The notes below the pieces were generated by a model, which saw only the letters and a program-made list of their open reading frames with translations, searched no databases and was not told the origin of the DNA. The translations under genes and the position numbers were made by a program. Below, piece by piece: positions 11,756-12,956 of a stretch of DNA of 12,956 nucleotides. The stretch lies in contig VSJD01000163.1 in NCBI GenBank assembly GCA_008636095.1, forward strand, positions 1 to 12,956, in the 5' to 3' direction. Numbering within the stretch: position 1 is the first letter of the stretch; the number at the start of each line of letters is the position of its first letter. This DNA is from Kiritimatiellota bacterium. Its GTDB lineage: Bacteria > Verrucomicrobiota > Kiritimatiellia > JAAZAB01.

Positions 11756-12877
11756 TCAGGCGCGGGCGTCCCACTCCAAGACTTTGGTGACGACATAATC
11801 GGCTTCTTCGGCCGTCAATTCCGGGTACATGGGCAACGACACACATGTTGCGGCGTTCCATTCGGCATTGGTCATTGGGCCGACGATGCGCACGCCCTTG
11901 CCCCAGGGGTAGCCTGCCTGCTGGTGGATGGCAATCGGGTAGTGGCACTTGGCGTCAATCCCATTGTCCTGGAGGAATTTGATAAGGATGTCCCGATCCC
12001 CGGTCTTCTTGGTTTCAATGACATACAGGTGATAGACATGACGGTACCCGGGCGTTTCGTAAGGGAGCGTGAAATGCTTGGCATTACGCAGGCCGGCCGT
12101 ATAGCGGGCGGCTAATTGATGCCGAACATCGTTCCCGGCGTTGATGGCCTTGAGTTTGGCGCTCAGAATCCCGGCATGCAGGTCATCCAACCGGCTGTTA
12201 AACCCGGGACTGTGGCATGATCGTTTTTCCGAGCCGTGATTGCGCAACTTGCGGACTTGCCGGTCAATATCCTCGCGGTTGGTCATGATGGCGCCGCCGT
12301 CGCCGAACGTTCCCAGATTTTTCTGGATGATAAAGCTGGTGCAGACGGCATCGCTGAGTTGGCCGATTTTGAATCCCTTGCCGCTGGCGCCGAAGGCCTG
12401 GGCGTTGTCCTCGACGACCAGCAGGTGGTGCTTGTCGGCGATCTTGCGGATGGCCGGCATGTCTGCGCATTGGCCGTACAAATGCACGGGAATAATGGCC
12501 TTGGTCCGGGACGTAATGGCCGCCTCAATTTTCGAGGGATCAATGCATTTCGTCCGCGGATCGCAATCAACGAACACACAGGTGGCGCCGGTAATCCAAA
12601 CGGCTTCCGCCGTGGCAAAAAACGTATTGGGGTGCGTGATGCATTCGTCGCCCGGCCCGATACCCAGCGCCATGAACGTCAACCACAGGGCGTCCGTGCC
12701 GTTACCGACGCCAACAGCGTATTTCGTGCCGGCGTATTGGGCCAGTTCGGTTTCGAAGCGCTTCAACATGGGGCCCGTGACATATTCGCCGCTTTCCAGC
12801 ACGGCTTGAATGTTGGCGTCAATTTCTTTCTTAAGGTTATGATACTGCCGCACGTGTCCGTAAAAACCGACTTTCAT
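11756..12877 (-). CDS. DegT/DnrJ/EryC1/StrS-family sugar aminotransferase
   Basis: A 373-aa PLP-dependent aminotransferase (fold type I). GNGTDALWL (58-66) is the cofactor phosphate loop; HPNTFFATAEAV is at 82-93; VVEDNAQAFGA (154-164) has Asp157, which pairs with the PLP ring nitrogen, and Gln160; Lys186 in QKNLGTFGDGG forms the Schiff base; NHGSEK (213-218), RLDDLHAG and HYPIAIHQQAGY complete the family pattern. The residues before the lysine read SFIIQKNLG where SFxPxKNLG is common, a small oddity. Known role: transfer of an amino group, usually from glutamate, to a 3- or 4-keto nucleotide sugar for surface glycans. The start at 12877 is preceded by AAAGGAT (12884-12890) about 6 nt upstream. 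The neighbouring oxidoreductase may make its keto-sugar; the ring position is not determined. Confidence 0.9.
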   Translation of the reverse strand: MKVGFYGHVRQYHNLKKEIDANIQAVLESGEYVTGPMLKRFETELAQYAGTKYAVGVGNGTDALWLTFMALGIGPGDECITHPNTFFATAEAVWITGATCVFVDCDPRTKCIDPSKIEAAITSRTKAIIPVHLYGQCADMPAIRKIADKHHLLVVEDNAQAFGASGKGFKIGQLSDAVCTSFIIQKNLGTFGDGGAIMTNREDIDRQVRKLRNHGSEKRSCHSPGFNSRLDDLHAGILSAKLKAINAGNDVRHQLAARYTAGLRNAKHFTLPYETPGYRHVYHLYVIETKKTGDRDILIKFLQDNGIDAKCHYPIAIHQQAGYPWGKGVRIVGPMTNAEWNAATCVSLPMYPELTAEEADYVVTKVLEWDARA

Positions 12878-12956
12878 GACAAATCCTTTCCGTATGTGTT
12901 AATGAACTGACATCGCATCGGGGGAAGATAATGTCCTTTTCCGCCGAGTGCAAGCG

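Noticed and set aside
12236-12910. Plus-strand ORF of 224 codons (and a similar one at 4550-5287)
   Set aside because: Shadows of the DegT aminotransferase and of a glycosyltransferase; no motifs of their own.
12927-12953. Promoter for the aminotransferase (TTGCAC with ATTATC on the minus strand)
   Set aside because: The 15-nt spacing is too short and the -10 match is poor; the true promoter may lie beyond the window.

Overview
The window is about 13 kb of G+C-rich bacterial DNA. Ten long genes lie on the minus strand and one clear gene lies on the plus strand. I see no rRNA, tRNA, CRISPR array, transposase or integrase. An envelope protein with a signal peptide and a beta-barrel-like C-terminus points to a Gram-negative (diderm) cell. 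The gaps between genes are large (about 80-390 bp) and full of short tandem-repeat arms (7-bp and 9-bp periods) and hairpins. From memory, such gaps resemble those of uncultured PVC-group bacteria (Kiritimatiellota, Lentisphaerota) or Omnitrophota. That placement is an inference from style, not a proven assignment.

Layout, left to right. (1) 1-1920, minus: class II fructose-bisphosphate aldolase followed after 2 nt by a glycerol-1-phosphate dehydrogenase of the AraM/EgsA family, which starts with GTG and runs off the left edge. The aldolase makes DHAP, the substrate of the dehydrogenase. (2) 1921-2210: a divergent promoter region containing 9-mer repeats. (3) 2211-2717, plus: a zinc-ribbon plus coiled-coil protein of unknown role. 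(4) 2745-2927: a composite repeat element. (5) 2931-5762, minus: two GT4-type glycosyltransferases overlapping by ATGA, preceded by a coiled-coil protein typical of polysaccharide loci. (6) 5763-6045: a gene-free stretch of stacked hairpins. (7) 6046-7754, minus: a small envelope protein and a NodB-type polysaccharide deacetylase, separated by a second copy of the composite element. (8) 7912-10003, minus: an M24-fold protein with altered metal ligands, and a NagB-type glucosamine-6-phosphate deaminase. (9) 10004-10390: a long nested inverted repeat and hairpin repeats. (10) 10391-12877, minus: a Gfo/Idh/MocA oxidoreductase and a DegT/DnrJ-type sugar aminotransferase. The last 79 bp (12878-12956) hold only the leader of the aminotransferase, with no convincing promoter.

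Taken together, 2931-12877 reads as a loose cell-surface polysaccharide or amino-sugar locus: sugar-nucleotide modification, amino-sugar turnover, deacetylation and glycosyl transfer. The most unusual content is between the genes. Two distant gaps carry related elements with the same order of parts: heptamer arm, a short ORF start, a shared 25-nt core, and an inverted heptamer arm. One copy has an intact 58-codon ORF with a Shine-Dalgarno-like sequence; the other copy is frame-broken.
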